Of a DNA stretch of 64,000 bases, positions 27,856-39,367 are shown in pieces (positions within the stretch are counted from its first letter, which is position 1; the number at the start of each line of letters is the position of its first letter). A program made the position numbers and the translations under genes. The stretch is from Pseudonocardiaceae bacterium (lineage in GTDB: Bacteria; Actinomycetota; Actinomycetes; Mycobacteriales; Pseudonocardiaceae). Location: NCBI GenBank assembly GCA_009377865.1, contig WHTH01000018.1, forward strand, positions 1 through 64,000, written 5' to 3'. The notes beneath the pieces were generated by a model, which saw only the letters and a list, made by a program, of their open reading frames with translations, did not search any database and was not told where the DNA came from.

Positions 27856-28914
27856 GTGGACCGAGCACCGTTACGCATCCGACCGCTGGCCCCGGCAGAG
27901 ACCGACGAGCTCCTCCGGGTGGTCCAGGCCGCGTTCCTCCGATCCGAGGCAAGACGAGATCGACCTCTACCGAGCGCTCGTCGAGCCCCAGCGGTTTCCA
28001 TGCGCTGCTCGACGGCGACACGATCATCGGCGGCGGTGGGATTCTGACCAGGGACATCACACTGCCTGGCGCCGGACCGGTGCCGGTCGCCGCCGTCACC
28101 GCCGTGGGCGTCGCCGCCGACCAACGCCGCCGCGGCGGGCTGCGCACCCTGATGCGAACCCAGCTGCACGGGCTGCACGAGTCCGGCGCCGAGCCGGTCG
28201 CCGCGTTGTGGGCGTCCGAGGCCGGCATCTACGGGCGCTTCGGGTACGACGTCGCGGCACGGCGTGCCCGGATGGCGCCACAGCGGGTCGGCTGGATCTC
28301 CCGGCCGGAGCTCGCGTGGGCCGACTGGCTGCACGACCCCGAGCACCACCGGGACGGTGCCACGGCGTTGCGCTTCGCACTGGCCGGCGAGCAGGGTTAC
28401 GCGATCTTCCGTGCCAGGGAGGGCGGCGACGACCGGGGGCCGCGCTTCGAGATCCGGATCCGCGAGCTCGCCGCCGAGACCCCGGCGGCCCATGCCGCGC
28501 TGTGGCGCTTCCTGCTCGACCTCGACCTCGGCGCCGAGGTCGTGCACCGCCGTACGCACGGTCTCGGACTCGCTATGGGTGCGGCTGGTCGACCTCGACC
28601 GGGCACTGACCGCGCGGCGCTACGCCGCACCGTGCGACCTCGTGCTGGAGGTCACCGACTCACTGTGCCCCTGGAACGCCGGCCGCTGGCGGCTGCAGAC
28701 CGACGCCGACGGCGCGGCTGCCGTGCATCGCAGCGATGCCGCGCCCGACCTGTGCTGCGACACCACCGATCTCGCTGCGACCTACCTGGGCGACACCCGC
28801 TGGACCTCGCTGGCCGCTGCCGGCCGGGTCACCGCGCGCGCCCCTGAGACCGCGCTGGCGGCGTCGCGCGCCTTCGCGGGCGACACCGCACCGCACTGTC
28901 CCGAGGTGTTCTGA
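27856..28914 (+). pseudogene. Eis-family N-acetyltransferase pseudogene (three frame changes)
   Basis: The coding trace starts MDRAPLRIRPLAPAETDELL (frame 1) and changes to frame 2 near 27952 (EIDLYRALVEPQRF). It changes again near 27990 (FHALLDGDTIIGGGGILTRD and the acetyl-CoA site AAVTAVGVAADQRRRGGLRT). Near 28556 it returns to frame 1 (VSDSLWVRLVDLDRALTARR) and ends PHCPEVF. Each change is +1. At the third, about 20-30 residues seem missing compared with Eis, so a deletion is likely there. Eis acetylates aminoglycosides and protein lysines in relatives. The breaks may be real or sequencing indels at AA, TTT and CC runs. Confidence 0.7.
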
Positions 28915-29005
28915 GCCGCGCGGGTAGGGTCGGCCACGTCGGAATTGGCGCACGGCGGCGCCGGTCAGGATCGGACGCCGGGCCGCGCCGGCAAGGGAGG
29001 TCGAC

Positions 29006-29812
29006 ATGGGCGAGCTCATCGCCGTCCTGCTGCTCGTACTGATCATCGGTGGCGGCACCGCCTGGTACCTGCAGCACCGCAAGGCCGCCCAGCAGCGCGA
29101 GCTCGAGGACGCCCAAGCGGAGGCGCGTCGCTGGGTCGAACGGCTCGGCGGCCAGGTGATGAACCTGGTGGGCAACGACGAGCCGTCGAAGCAGGCGCTG
29201 GCCGATGCCTCCGAGCGCTACACCGCGGCGGGATCCCAGATGGACTCGGCAAGCAGTGCGTCGCAGTGCCGGCTGGTGACGCAGACCGCGCTCGAAGGCC
29301 TCTACTACGTGCGCGCCGCCCGCAGCGCGATGGGCCTCGATCCCGGTCCCGAGCTGCCGCAGGTGCCCGGGCAGGCCAACGCAGGCGAGGTCACCGAGCA
29401 CCGGGAGGTGCAGGTCGAGGGCCACGACTACGCCGCCTCACCCGAGCCGGGCGAGCGCACCCCGCACTACCACCCCGGCGGCCGGGTCGCCGGCCGGTCG
29501 GTGCCCCGTGGCTGGTACAGCGAACCCTGGTGGAAGCCCGCGCTGATCGGCGGGGCCTGGGGGATGGGCTCGATGCTGCTGTTCTCCACGATGTTCGGCG
29601 GCATGGCCGGCATGCCTTCGGGGGAATCCTGGGAGCAGGGTGGCGACGCCGGTGGTGGCGACGGTGGTGGTGACGGTGACGGCGGTGGTGGCGACGGGGG
29701 CGGGGGCGACGGGGGCGGGGGCGACGACATGGGTGGCGGCGACATGGGTGGCGATATGGGTGGGGGCATGGACGGCGGCGGCATGGATTTCGGCGGCGGC
29801 TTCGACTTCTGA
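29006..29812 (+). CDS. Membrane-anchored protein with Gly/Asp-rich tail (DUF1542-like)
   Basis: A protein of 268 aa of unknown function. An N-terminal TM helix (residues about 4-22, IAVLLLVLIIGGGTAWYL) is followed by a helical segment (residues 25-110). Then comes a linker with GWYSEPWWKPALIGGAWGMG, possibly a second membrane contact. The last ~60 residues are almost only Gly, Asp and Met (GGGDGGG-type repeats ending FGGGFDF). GGGAGG precedes the ATG. Proteins of this layout are widespread in actinobacteria. The tail is simple-sequence DNA on the coding strand. Confidence 0.75.
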   Translation: MGELIAVLLLVLIIGGGTAWYLQHRKAAQQRELEDAQAEARRWVERLGGQVMNLVGNDEPSKQALADASERYTAAGSQMDSASSASQCRLVTQTALEGLYYVRAARSAMGLDPGPELPQVPGQANAGEVTEHREVQVEGHDYAASPEPGERTPHYHPGGRVAGRSVPRGWYSEPWWKPALIGGAWGMGSMLLFSTMFGGMAGMPSGESWEQGGDAGGGDGGGDGDGGGGDGGGGDGGGGDDMGGGDMGGDMGGGMDGGGMDFGGGFDF

Positions 29813-29854
29813 CTCACCTGCCCCCGTTGCCGCACGATACCGGGGGTCGGGCGG

Positions 29855-30667
29855 TCACGCCGCCAGCTGGCAGTGCGGGCACCAGTAGAGGTTGCGGCCA
29901 CCATGCCCGGTCGTCGCGACCTCGGTGCCACAGACCAGGCAGGGCTGCCCGCCGCGGCGGTAGACGTAGACCTCGCCGCCGTGGCGGTCGCGCCGGGGCG
30001 ACCGCCCGGTCTGCACCGGGTCGTGCTCCGGGCGGACCGTGTCGATCCGGCCTCGCCGTACACCGGTGCGCATCAGCGCGACCAGGTCGGCCCACAGCTC
30101 GTACCACTGCTCGCGTCGCAGCTCCCGTCCCGGCAGCAGCGGGTCCAGCCGGTGCCGGAACAGCAGTTCGGCGCGGTAGACGTTGCCCACACCCGCGAGC
30201 ACGGACTGGTCGACGAGCAGCGTCGCCAGCGGTGCGCGGGAGCGCGAGATCCTGGCCCAGGCCCGCTCCGGATCGGCGTCGCGCCGCAGCGGATCGGGTC
30301 CCAGCCGGCCGCGCAGCGCGTCGACCTCGCCATCGGTGAACAGTTGGCAGGAGGCGGGGCCGCGCAGGTCTGACCAGTACGTCGGCCCCACCATCCGCAT
30401 TCGTACCTGCCCGCGCGGCGGTTCGACCGGAAGCACATTCTCGGTGAACGTGCCGTAGAGCCCGAGGTGCACGTGCACGACGAGATCGGGACCGTAGACG
30501 TGCAACAGGTGCTTGCCCAGCGCCTCAGCCCGCAGCAGCACCTGGCCGTCGACGAGCGACGCGGCAGCTGCGAACCGTCCCTGCGGGCTGCTTACCGCGA
30601 CCGGCGAGCCGGCGTAGCGACGCTGCTGATGACGGGCCAGCCGGTGCAGCGCATGCCCCTCGGGCAC
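29855..30667 (-). CDS. nei2: Fpg/Nei-family DNA glycosylase
   Basis: A protein of 270 aa. The catalytic N-terminus is PEGHALHR (Pro-Glu after Met), typical of the Nei2 branch. The H2TH segment is LATLLVDQSVLAGVGNVYRAE. A C-terminal zinc finger has CLVCG and CPHCQ. It removes oxidised pyrimidines from DNA and nicks the backbone. The GTG start is three bases after the rpiB stop, so the two are coupled, as with Rv2464c-Rv2465c in M. tuberculosis. The symbol is chosen from this synteny. Confidence 0.92.
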   Translation of the reverse strand: MPEGHALHRLARHQQRRYAGSPVAVSSPQGRFAAAASLVDGQVLLRAEALGKHLLHVYGPDLVVHVHLGLYGTFTENVLPVEPPRGQVRMRMVGPTYWSDLRGPASCQLFTDGEVDALRGRLGPDPLRRDADPERAWARISRSRAPLATLLVDQSVLAGVGNVYRAELLFRHRLDPLLPGRELRREQWYELWADLVALMRTGVRRGRIDTVRPEHDPVQTGRSPRRDRHGGEVYVYRRGGQPCLVCGTEVATTGHGGRNLYWCPHCQLAA

Positions 30668-30670
30668 AGA

Positions 30671-31159
30671 TCACCGGGGCAGCGCGGGCGGCTCGTGAGT
30701 GGCTTCGTAGGCGTCGAGCATGTCGAGGCGGTGCTGGTGGCGCTCGATTTCCGAGAACGGCGTGGACAGGAACGCCTCGACGATCTCCGCAGCCTCCTCC
30801 GGCGTGTGCATCCGGGCGCCGACGCCGATCACCTGGGCGCCGTTGTGCTCCCGCGCGAGCACCGCCGTCTCGACACTCCAGCCCAGCGCGGCGCGGCAAC
30901 CGGGCACCTTGTTCGCCGCGATCTGCTCCCCGTTGCCGGACCCGCCGAGGACCACGCCGAGGCTACCGCTGTTGGCCACCACCCGCCGGCCCGTCTCGAT
31001 GCAGAACGGTGGGTAGTCGTCCTCGGGGTCGTAGGTCTGCGCACCGACGTCGACGACGTCGTATCCCAGACTGATGAGGTGGTAGACCAGGTAGGCCTTG
31101 AGCTCGAACCCGGCATGATCGGAACCGACGTACACGCGCACGGCGCGCAACAGTGCCAT
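30671..31159 (-). CDS. rpiB: Ribose-5-phosphate isomerase B
   Basis: A protein of 162 aa of the RpiB/LacAB family: VYVGSDHAGFELK at the start, DDYPPFC, GVVLGGSGNGEQIAANKVPG and REHNGAQVIGVGARMHT. In actinobacterial RpiB a Glu in the GNGEQ loop serves as the catalytic base, as seen here, in place of the Cys of E. coli. It interconverts ribose-5-phosphate and ribulose-5-phosphate in the pentose phosphate pathway. The ATG at 31159 has no clear ribosome site; a GTG six codons later is possible. Confidence 0.95.
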   Translation of the reverse strand: MALLRAVRVYVGSDHAGFELKAYLVYHLISLGYDVVDVGAQTYDPEDDYPPFCIETGRRVVANSGSLGVVLGGSGNGEQIAANKVPGCRAALGWSVETAVLAREHNGAQVIGVGARMHTPEEAAEIVEAFLSTPFSEIERHQHRLDMLDAYEATHEPPALPR

Positions 31160-31221
31160 ACCCGGCACGGCACTGGGTTGGACGGGGCACTGCATCGCAC
31201 GATCGGGGGATAGGACAGGAC

Positions 31222-31962
31222 ATGACAGTTGACCGGGTGCGGCGCGAGCACGCGCAGGATGGCTACGACGTGCGCTGTGAGTGGGGCCGCGAAGGGGTGG
31301 CGCTGCTCAGCGGGCGCTGCGCGGTGGTGGTGGTCGTCGACGTGCTGTCCTTCTCGACGGCAGTGGACGTAGCGGTGGGTCGCGGCGCCGCCGTGCTGCC
31401 ACTGCCCTGGCGCGACGAGCGGGCCGCAGCCGACGCCGGCGCCGTGCTGGCCGGGTCACGCCACGACCCGGGCCCGACGCTGTCCCCCTCGTCGCTGGCC
31501 ACGTTGCCCGCCGGTACCCGGCTGGCGCTGCCATCCCCGAACGGCGCCGCGCTGTGCGCGCTGGCATCCGGCAGCGGCGCGCACGTGCTGGCAGGTTGCC
31601 TGCGAAACGTCGCGGCGGTCGCCCGCACTGCGCAGTACCTGGCCGCGGGCGGCCCGATCGGTCTGATCCCGGCCGGTGAGCGCTGGGAGCTGCCCGGCGA
31701 GCCGATGCGACCCGCCCTCGAGGATGCGCTGGGTGCCGGCGCCATCGCGGCCGTGCTGCCCGGCGCGTTCTCCCCCGAGGCCGAACTCGCCGCGCAGAGC
31801 TTCGCGGCAGGGCGCTCCCGGGGTCTGCACGGGGTACTCGCCGCCAGCGTATCGGGGCGCGAGCTGGTGACCGACGGCTTCGCCGCCGACGTCGGCCTCG
31901 CCGCCGCAGTGGATGCCAGCGACGTGGCGCCGCGGCTGCGCGACGGAGTGCTGCAGCCATGA
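31222..31962 (+). CDS. 2-phosphosulfolactate phosphatase (ComB)-like protein
   Basis: A protein of 246 aa of the ComB fold: VVVVDVLSFSTAVDVAVGRGA, LPSPNGAALC, LAGCLRNVAAVA and IPAGERWELPGEPMRPALED. In methanogens ComB dephosphorylates 2-phosphosulfolactate in coenzyme M synthesis. Actinobacterial homologues are common but of unproven role. The ATG at 31222 is used because the residues before it are not conserved-looking. The stop overlaps the start of the MBL hydrolase (ATGA), so they form an operon, divergent from rpiB. Confidence 0.85.
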   Translation: MTVDRVRREHAQDGYDVRCEWGREGVALLSGRCAVVVVVDVLSFSTAVDVAVGRGAAVLPLPWRDERAAADAGAVLAGSRHDPGPTLSPSSLATLPAGTRLALPSPNGAALCALASGSGAHVLAGCLRNVAAVARTAQYLAAGGPIGLIPAGERWELPGEPMRPALEDALGAGAIAAVLPGAFSPEAELAAQSFAAGRSRGLHGVLAASVSGRELVTDGFAADVGLAAAVDASDVAPRLRDGVLQP

Positions 31963-32810
31963 CCGATCGCTGGGTCGAGGTCGGCCAGGGTGTGCTGGTG
32001 CGCCGGCACGACGAGCTGGACCTGTCGACGGGGCTGGTGATCGGTGACCGTGGTTGCCTGGTCATTGACACCCGATGTGACCTCGGGCAGGGCGCCGAGC
32101 TGGCCGAGGCGGTGCGCGCGCTGACCTCGCTGCCCTGGCAGGTGGTGATCACCCACGCGCACTTCGACCACTGCCTCGGCACCGCAGCGCTGCTGCCCGC
32201 GACGGTGTGGGCCCACCTGGGCTGCCGCGACGACCTGGCCGCCGGCGGGGCGCGGCAGCACGCGGAGGCACGGCAACACGGTTTCGGTGCTGCCGAGCAG
32301 GTCCGGCCGGTGGTCCCCGACCGGGTCGTCGCACAGCGCTCAGAGCTGGACCTGGGTGGCCGGCAGGTGGTGCTGGCCCACCTCGGCCCAGGTCACACCG
32401 ACCACGACCTGATCGTCGCGGTACCCGACGCCGGCGTGGTCTTCGCGGGCGATCTCGTCGAGCAGGCAGCGCCACCCGCCTTCGAGGATGCCTTCCCGCT
32501 GCACTGGCCGGGCACCGTCTCCGCGATGCTGGCGCTCGACGTGCTGACCCGCTGGCCGACTCACAGCAAAGGCCCCACGGTCGTGCCCGGGCACGGGCAT
32601 CCGGTCGACCGGCGTTTCGTCACGACACAGCGTGATGAGCTGGCCGACCTCGCCGCCGGCTGCCAGGCTGTCGTGGCCGGTCGGCTCGACATCGCGGGCC
32701 TGCTGCGTCGCTCTCCGTTCGATGCCGCGACGACCCGCACCGCGCTGCACCGGGCGACGGCAGGCAACCCCACACCGTGCCGGTTACGTCCTGCTGACGA
32801 GACCGGATGA
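31959..32810 (+). CDS. MBL-fold metallo-hydrolase
   Basis: A protein of 283 aa. The metallo-beta-lactamase motif is THAHFDHCLG; further metal ligands lie in LGPGHTDHDLIV, FAGDLVEQ and PGHGHPVD. The family includes glyoxalase II-like thioesterases, lactonases and phosphodiesterases, and the substrate cannot be read here. It is translationally coupled to the ComB-like gene upstream and 18 bases before a lipoprotein gene. Confidence 0.85.
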   Translation: MTDRWVEVGQGVLVRRHDELDLSTGLVIGDRGCLVIDTRCDLGQGAELAEAVRALTSLPWQVVITHAHFDHCLGTAALLPATVWAHLGCRDDLAAGGARQHAEARQHGFGAAEQVRPVVPDRVVAQRSELDLGGRQVVLAHLGPGHTDHDLIVAVPDAGVVFAGDLVEQAAPPAFEDAFPLHWPGTVSAMLALDVLTRWPTHSKGPTVVPGHGHPVDRRFVTTQRDELADLAAGCQAVVAGRLDIAGLLRRSPFDAATTRTALHRATAGNPTPCRLRPADETG

Positions 32811-32828
32811 GCCGAGGAGGAGAACCGG

Positions 32829-33386
32829 ATGCCCCAGGCGATCGGGCGCAGGATGATCAAGCGCAGGGCGATCGGTTCGGCCGTCGCGGGTGCGGCGATA
32901 CTCGCCGCCGGATGTGGCAGCGACCAGGCAGGCGATCCCGCGGCCTCGGAGGGGGGCGGTGCCTCGCAGCAAGCGGAGGACGAGCGCGCCACCGCGCAGG
33001 CCACCGACCTGCTCGCCGCCGCCGAGCGTCGCCTCGGCGAGGACTACGGGGGCGGTTACCTGTCCGACTCGGGACAGGTGATCGTGCTCACCACCGACCC
33101 CGGGACCACCGGCACGTTGCGGGAACTGGGCGCCCAGCCGGAGGTCGTGCAGTTCAGCAAGGCCACCCTGTCCGATTGGCAGGAGCAGGTCGCCGCCGCG
33201 CTGGGAGAGCAGCCGCCCGCAGCGGTGACCAGCTGGGGCGTCGAGCTGCGGCGCAACGCTGTGGTGGTCGACGTGCTGGCCGAGAAACCGGTGCCAGCCG
33301 CGCTGCAGGAGATCCTGGTGGACTCCGCGGGAGCGGTCGTCGTCGACGAGGCACCGGGGCCGGTCAGGCCGCTGCCCGGTGGCTGA
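32829..33386 (+). CDS. Lipoprotein resembling an orphan S1-protease prodomain
   Basis: A protein of 185 aa. The signal peptide has RRMIKRR followed by a hydrophobic stretch and the lipobox LAAGC near residue 29, so export and lipid anchoring are expected. The mature part carries a pattern like the pro-region of streptogrisin/alpha-lytic proteases: AAERRLGEDYGGGYLSDSG, VIVLTTDPGTTGTLRELGAQ and PEVVQFSKATLSDWQEQ. No protease domain follows; the gene ends at 33386. It may act as a protease chaperone or inhibitor. The resemblance is from pattern memory and needs a profile search. GAGGAGGAG precedes the ATG. Confidence 0.7.
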   Translation: MPQAIGRRMIKRRAIGSAVAGAAILAAGCGSDQAGDPAASEGGGASQQAEDERATAQATDLLAAAERRLGEDYGGGYLSDSGQVIVLTTDPGTTGTLRELGAQPEVVQFSKATLSDWQEQVAAALGEQPPAAVTSWGVELRRNAVVVDVLAEKPVPAALQEILVDSAGAVVVDEAPGPVRPLPGG

Positions 33387-33475
33387 GCTCGACAGCTGCA
33401 GCGACCCGAGCTCGCAGAGCTCCTCGAGACCATAACCGCCGAACTCCCGACCGTTGCCACGTTAAGCTACCTCTC

Positions 33476-34966
33476 ATGAACAGCGAGCAGCGCGTGCCAT
33501 GGGGCGAGGTGGAGAAGTTCGTCAGCCTGAACGGAGAGCTCGCGCATATCCTTGCCTCGGTCGACACGCTACGAAGAGCTTGGGCTGACTTTCTGAACTC
33601 GGCTACGAATGCAGAGTTCACCGAGGCGCGTAGACGCAGCCTTCGCCGGCACGCTATCGAGACAGGGATCATCGAGCGTCTCTACGATGTCGATTGGGGC
33701 GTCACCGAGGCCCTTGTCGCCGAGGGCATCACCGCCGAGGTCGCGGCACGCGAGGGAGGCGTAGATGAGGATGCGCTCACCATCATTCGATCTCAGTACG
33801 ATGCGCTCGAGTTTCTCGCCGGCGCAGCGCGCGATGGGAGAGAACTAACCGTCCACTTCATTCGCGAGCTGCATCAGGCCGTCTGCGGTGCCCAGTCCAC
33901 ATACGAAGCACGAAACGATCTAGGACAGGTACTCCAGGTCTCCTTGAACCACGGAACCTGGAAGACGCAGCCGAATCATGTCAGGCGATCAGACGGCGTA
34001 TTGGTCGAGTACGTTCCACCCGAGCACGTACAGTCTCACATGGAACGTATGCTCCAGCTGTTCTCCGAGATGAGTGCGGAACATCCGATCACCCGCGCCT
34101 CATGGTTGCACCATCGATTTATTCGTATACATCCGTTCGAAGACGGCAACGGTCGAGTAGCCCGCGCCTTGACGCTTCTCGTACTCTTGCGCGCACATTA
34201 TGCGCCGCTGGTCGTCGACCGAACGACGAGGAGTGCATACATCGACGCGCTCGATCAAGCCAACCGCGGAGAGCTACGAGACCTCATCAGACTGTTCGCC
34301 CGTCTAGAAATCGTCGCCCTGCGCTCGGAGTTGGAGCTTCGCACCCAGCTGGATATCACCGAAGGAGGGGCACTCGGGGTTGCACGTGCATACGCGAACA
34401 GGTTGAAAGATATTCAGCAGGCCGGAGTCACCGAGCGAACCGAGAAGGCCGATGGGCTCGCAAGTGAATTTCACGATAGAATCGTCTCATACCTTGACGA
34501 CCTAGGGAGTGGAGTTCGCGATCAGTTCCGCGAGGTAGGCCTCGATGCACGGCATTCTATCGATAATGCGGCGCCACCGGACGACCGAGCGAAGTACTGG
34601 ACGGCGCAGATTATCCGCACGGCGCGGGAGGTCGACTTCTTCACGAACCGAATTAACGGGAGCTGGTGGACACGGCTCCATCTCACAGTGTTGGGTCAAA
34701 CGTTACGATTCGTCGGACTCGTTCAGAAAGTCGGCCCAGGAGAGACTGGAGTACTAGCGGTAACCGTATTCGCCGAGATGCTTCCACCGCGGGAACCGGA
34801 CGAGGAGGATCGACCGCTTCCGACACCGCTTTTTCGCTCGACTCCGACGGAGAGCGTCACCCTCGTGTTCAGCGACGATCCCGGCACTCGGTGGCCAGAA
34901 GTGCGGGACCTGTTGGACAACACCCTCGCGGCCGCCGTGTCGAACTTCGCCCAGAGGCTGGGATGA
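33476..34966 (+). CDS. Fic-domain protein (probable AMPylator)
   Basis: A protein of 496 aa. The complete Fic active-site motif HPFEDGNGRVAR lies near residue 220 (His, Asp, Gly, Asn, Arg all present), so AMP or other nucleotide transfer to a hydroxyl is predicted. N-terminal helix TGIIER has the T-x-x-x-E spacing of the inhibitory helix of class II Fic proteins, though the residue after Glu is Arg. The C-terminal 250 residues are unassigned. Sampled lines have 52-60% GC against about 70-75% in neighbours, which suggests transfer. The start is ATG at 33476, with little leader sequence. Confidence 0.88.
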   Translation: MNSEQRVPWGEVEKFVSLNGELAHILASVDTLRRAWADFLNSATNAEFTEARRRSLRRHAIETGIIERLYDVDWGVTEALVAEGITAEVAAREGGVDEDALTIIRSQYDALEFLAGAARDGRELTVHFIRELHQAVCGAQSTYEARNDLGQVLQVSLNHGTWKTQPNHVRRSDGVLVEYVPPEHVQSHMERMLQLFSEMSAEHPITRASWLHHRFIRIHPFEDGNGRVARALTLLVLLRAHYAPLVVDRTTRSAYIDALDQANRGELRDLIRLFARLEIVALRSELELRTQLDITEGGALGVARAYANRLKDIQQAGVTERTEKADGLASEFHDRIVSYLDDLGSGVRDQFREVGLDARHSIDNAAPPDDRAKYWTAQIIRTAREVDFFTNRINGSWWTRLHLTVLGQTLRFVGLVQKVGPGETGVLAVTVFAEMLPPREPDEEDRPLPTPLFRSTPTESVTLVFSDDPGTRWPEVRDLLDNTLAAAVSNFAQRLG

Positions 34967-35150
34967 CTCGGTCTTGGGCTAAGAGATCTATGGTGTGCAC
35001 GGACTGAGCAGTCATGCCCGCTCGCCTCCCGGCACCGCGACGTCGGCCTGGCCCGGCGGCGACTTCCTGTCCGCATCGCACGGGCAGCCACACCCAAACC
35101 CGTGATTGGATGCGGGGGTCGTCGTCCCCGTCCCGACAGAGGTGTTGTGA

Positions 35151-37715
<2,565 letters not shown>

Positions 37716-37743
37716 GCCGGGCCGTTGCAGCGCCGCGAGGCGC

Positions 37744-38247
37744 TCAGGGACAGCGGTGCGGCTCGGCCTGATCGGCGAGCATCCGCAGCCCGGCCGTCAG
37801 TCCACCGGCGAGGTCGCCCTCCTTGAACGCGGCGACCATGCTCGTCACCGCGCGCTCGCAGTCTTGATCGGAAACCCCCGACTCCGCTCCCGTGACGACC
37901 TCCACCACGCGCTGCCCCGGTGACACGGCGATCAGCACCGCTTTGGGGGCGCGACGGCCGATAGCGGTGTGCAACCCCTCGGCGTTCGATCGGCTGTGCT
38001 CGCCGAGATCGCCGAGGTAGACGCTGAAGTGCAGCCCGGTGGTCCGGGTGACCACCGTGAGAGCCTCGTCCAGGCTCGTGAGTTGCGAAGTCGAGAACGG
38101 CAGTGTCCGCTGCTCGGGCAATACCCGCCGGGCCGCGGAGATACGTCCCGAATTCGTCGTCACTGCTCCCAGCGACACCTCCCCGTCGCTGTCGGAGGAC
38201 CGATCGAGCCCACCTGGGTGCTGCCCGGCCGGCTCACCATGTGCCAC
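37744..38247 (-). CDS. DUF5130 (TPM-like) protein
   Basis: A protein of 167 aa of unknown function. A TPM-like fold is suggested by SLDEALTVVTRTTGLHFSVY, LGDLGEHSRSNAEG and APKAVLIAVSPGQRVVEVVTG. The GTG at 38247 is selected because GGGAGG lies 5 bases upstream; a longer frame exists but overlaps the neighbour heavily. It overlaps the 3' end of the small membrane protein gene by 14 bases. The same pair follows pepN in mycobacteria. Confidence 0.85.
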   Translation of the reverse strand: MAHGEPAGQHPGGLDRSSDSDGEVSLGAVTTNSGRISAARRVLPEQRTLPFSTSQLTSLDEALTVVTRTTGLHFSVYLGDLGEHSRSNAEGLHTAIGRRAPKAVLIAVSPGQRVVEVVTGAESGVSDQDCERAVTSMVAAFKEGDLAGGLTAGLRMLADQAEPHRCP

Positions 38248-38467
38248 GCGCGCCTCCCTGGGCCGTACGGGTCGTGGTATCGAGGCCGGCGGGCGACCGG
38301 GAGGCACCGGCAACGTCCGTATCGGCCGTCCACCACACCGGCGGGTGGTGCCATTGCTGGCCCGGCCGGTACCGCGGTGCCCGGGCGAACTTGGGCCACA
38401 ACGTCAGCACCGTCAGCACGCCCAGAATCGTGAGCGGGCCGAGCACGAGGACGAGCAGCGTCTCCAC
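38234..38467 (-). CDS. Single-TM small membrane protein, CtaJ-like
   Basis: A protein of 77 aa with one N-terminal TM helix (residues 4-25), then FARAPRYRPGQQWHHPPVWW, a motif conserved in small actinobacterial proteins that are annotated as CtaJ, an accessory subunit of the aa3 cytochrome oxidase in the III-IV supercomplex. Tail GGARG is typical. The assignment rests on remembered sequence, so confidence is moderate. It is first of a two-gene unit with DUF5130. Confidence 0.75.
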   Translation of the reverse strand: METLLVLVLGPLTILGVLTVLTLWPKFARAPRYRPGQQWHHPPVWWTADTDVAGASRSPAGLDTTTRTAQGGARGTW

Positions 38468-38529
38468 AACCGTACGGTAACCGACTCCCGCTGACCGTAG
38501 GACACCAGGTCAGCCCCGTCGGCGGGTAC

Positions 38530-39234
38530 TCAGGCTACCTGCTCGCCCAGGTAGGGCAGCCATAGCGGGTCGGCCTCCGGCTCGGCTGCGAGCAGCCTCC
38601 AGTGCCGCCCGCGCGGGGGCCGCGGCACCACCCGCAGCCGCCAGCCGAGCTCGACGATCAGCCGATCGGCCTTGCGATGGTTGCACCGCGAGCAGCAGGC
38701 GACGCAGTTCTCCCAGCAGTGCTGGCCGCCGCGACTGCGCGGCACCACGTGGTCGATCGTCTCGGCCCGTCCCCCGCAGTAGCCGCAGCGATAGCGGTCG
38801 CGGTGCATCAGCGCGGCCCTGGTCATCGGCACCCTGGCCCGGTAGGGCACCCGGACGAACCTCCGCAGCTTGATCACCGATGGAACCACCACGCTGCTGG
38901 TCGCGGAGTGCAGCACCAGCCCGGCGGCGTCGCCGTGCACGACCTCGGCCTTGCCGCACACGATCAGCACGATCGCGCGCCGAAGCGGAAGCGCTGTCAA
39001 CGGCTCGAACGTGGCGTTGAGCAGCAGTACCCGGCGCCGACCCCAGGCGGGCGCTCCGGTCGAGGTGGCCTTGTCGGCGACGACACCGCAACCTGCTCGC
39101 GGTGCAGAGATGTCACGCGGACGCCCGGAGGGCGGCGTGAACCGCCGGGCCGCCCCTGTCGGGGCACCCTCCGGGCTGGGTTGTCGGTCCGGCACGCGAC
39201 CACCTCCACCGTAGACGCGCGCCCAGTCCACCAC
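38530..39234 (-). CDS. HNH endonuclease
   Basis: A protein of 234 aa; the first ~60 residues are low complexity, and the start may lie further in. The conserved core starts RRVLLLNATFEPLTALPLRR. The HNH site is CGYCGGRAETIDHVVPRSRG, followed by CCSRCNHRKADR, with zinc cysteines in the first and last parts. Members of this family in actinobacteria (Rv2469c-like) are chromosomal and their substrate is unknown. It is divergent from the prolyl oligopeptidase gene. Confidence 0.88.
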   Translation of the reverse strand: MVDWARVYGGGGRVPDRQPSPEGAPTGAARRFTPPSGRPRDISAPRAGCGVVADKATSTGAPAWGRRRVLLLNATFEPLTALPLRRAIVLIVCGKAEVVHGDAAGLVLHSATSSVVVPSVIKLRRFVRVPYRARVPMTRAALMHRDRYRCGYCGGRAETIDHVVPRSRGGQHCWENCVACCSRCNHRKADRLIVELGWRLRVVPRPPRGRHWRLLAAEPEADPLWLPYLGEQVA

Positions 39235-39367
39235 GGATCAGCCCGGTTTCGCACGCCTGATCTTCGACCTGTCGTCGACGTGCCAGCAGCGTAGCGATAC
39301 CGGTTCCGATCGGCGACTGCCCGACCGACGATCGAGTGCGACGCCCGGCCGCGGATATGGTCTGCGG

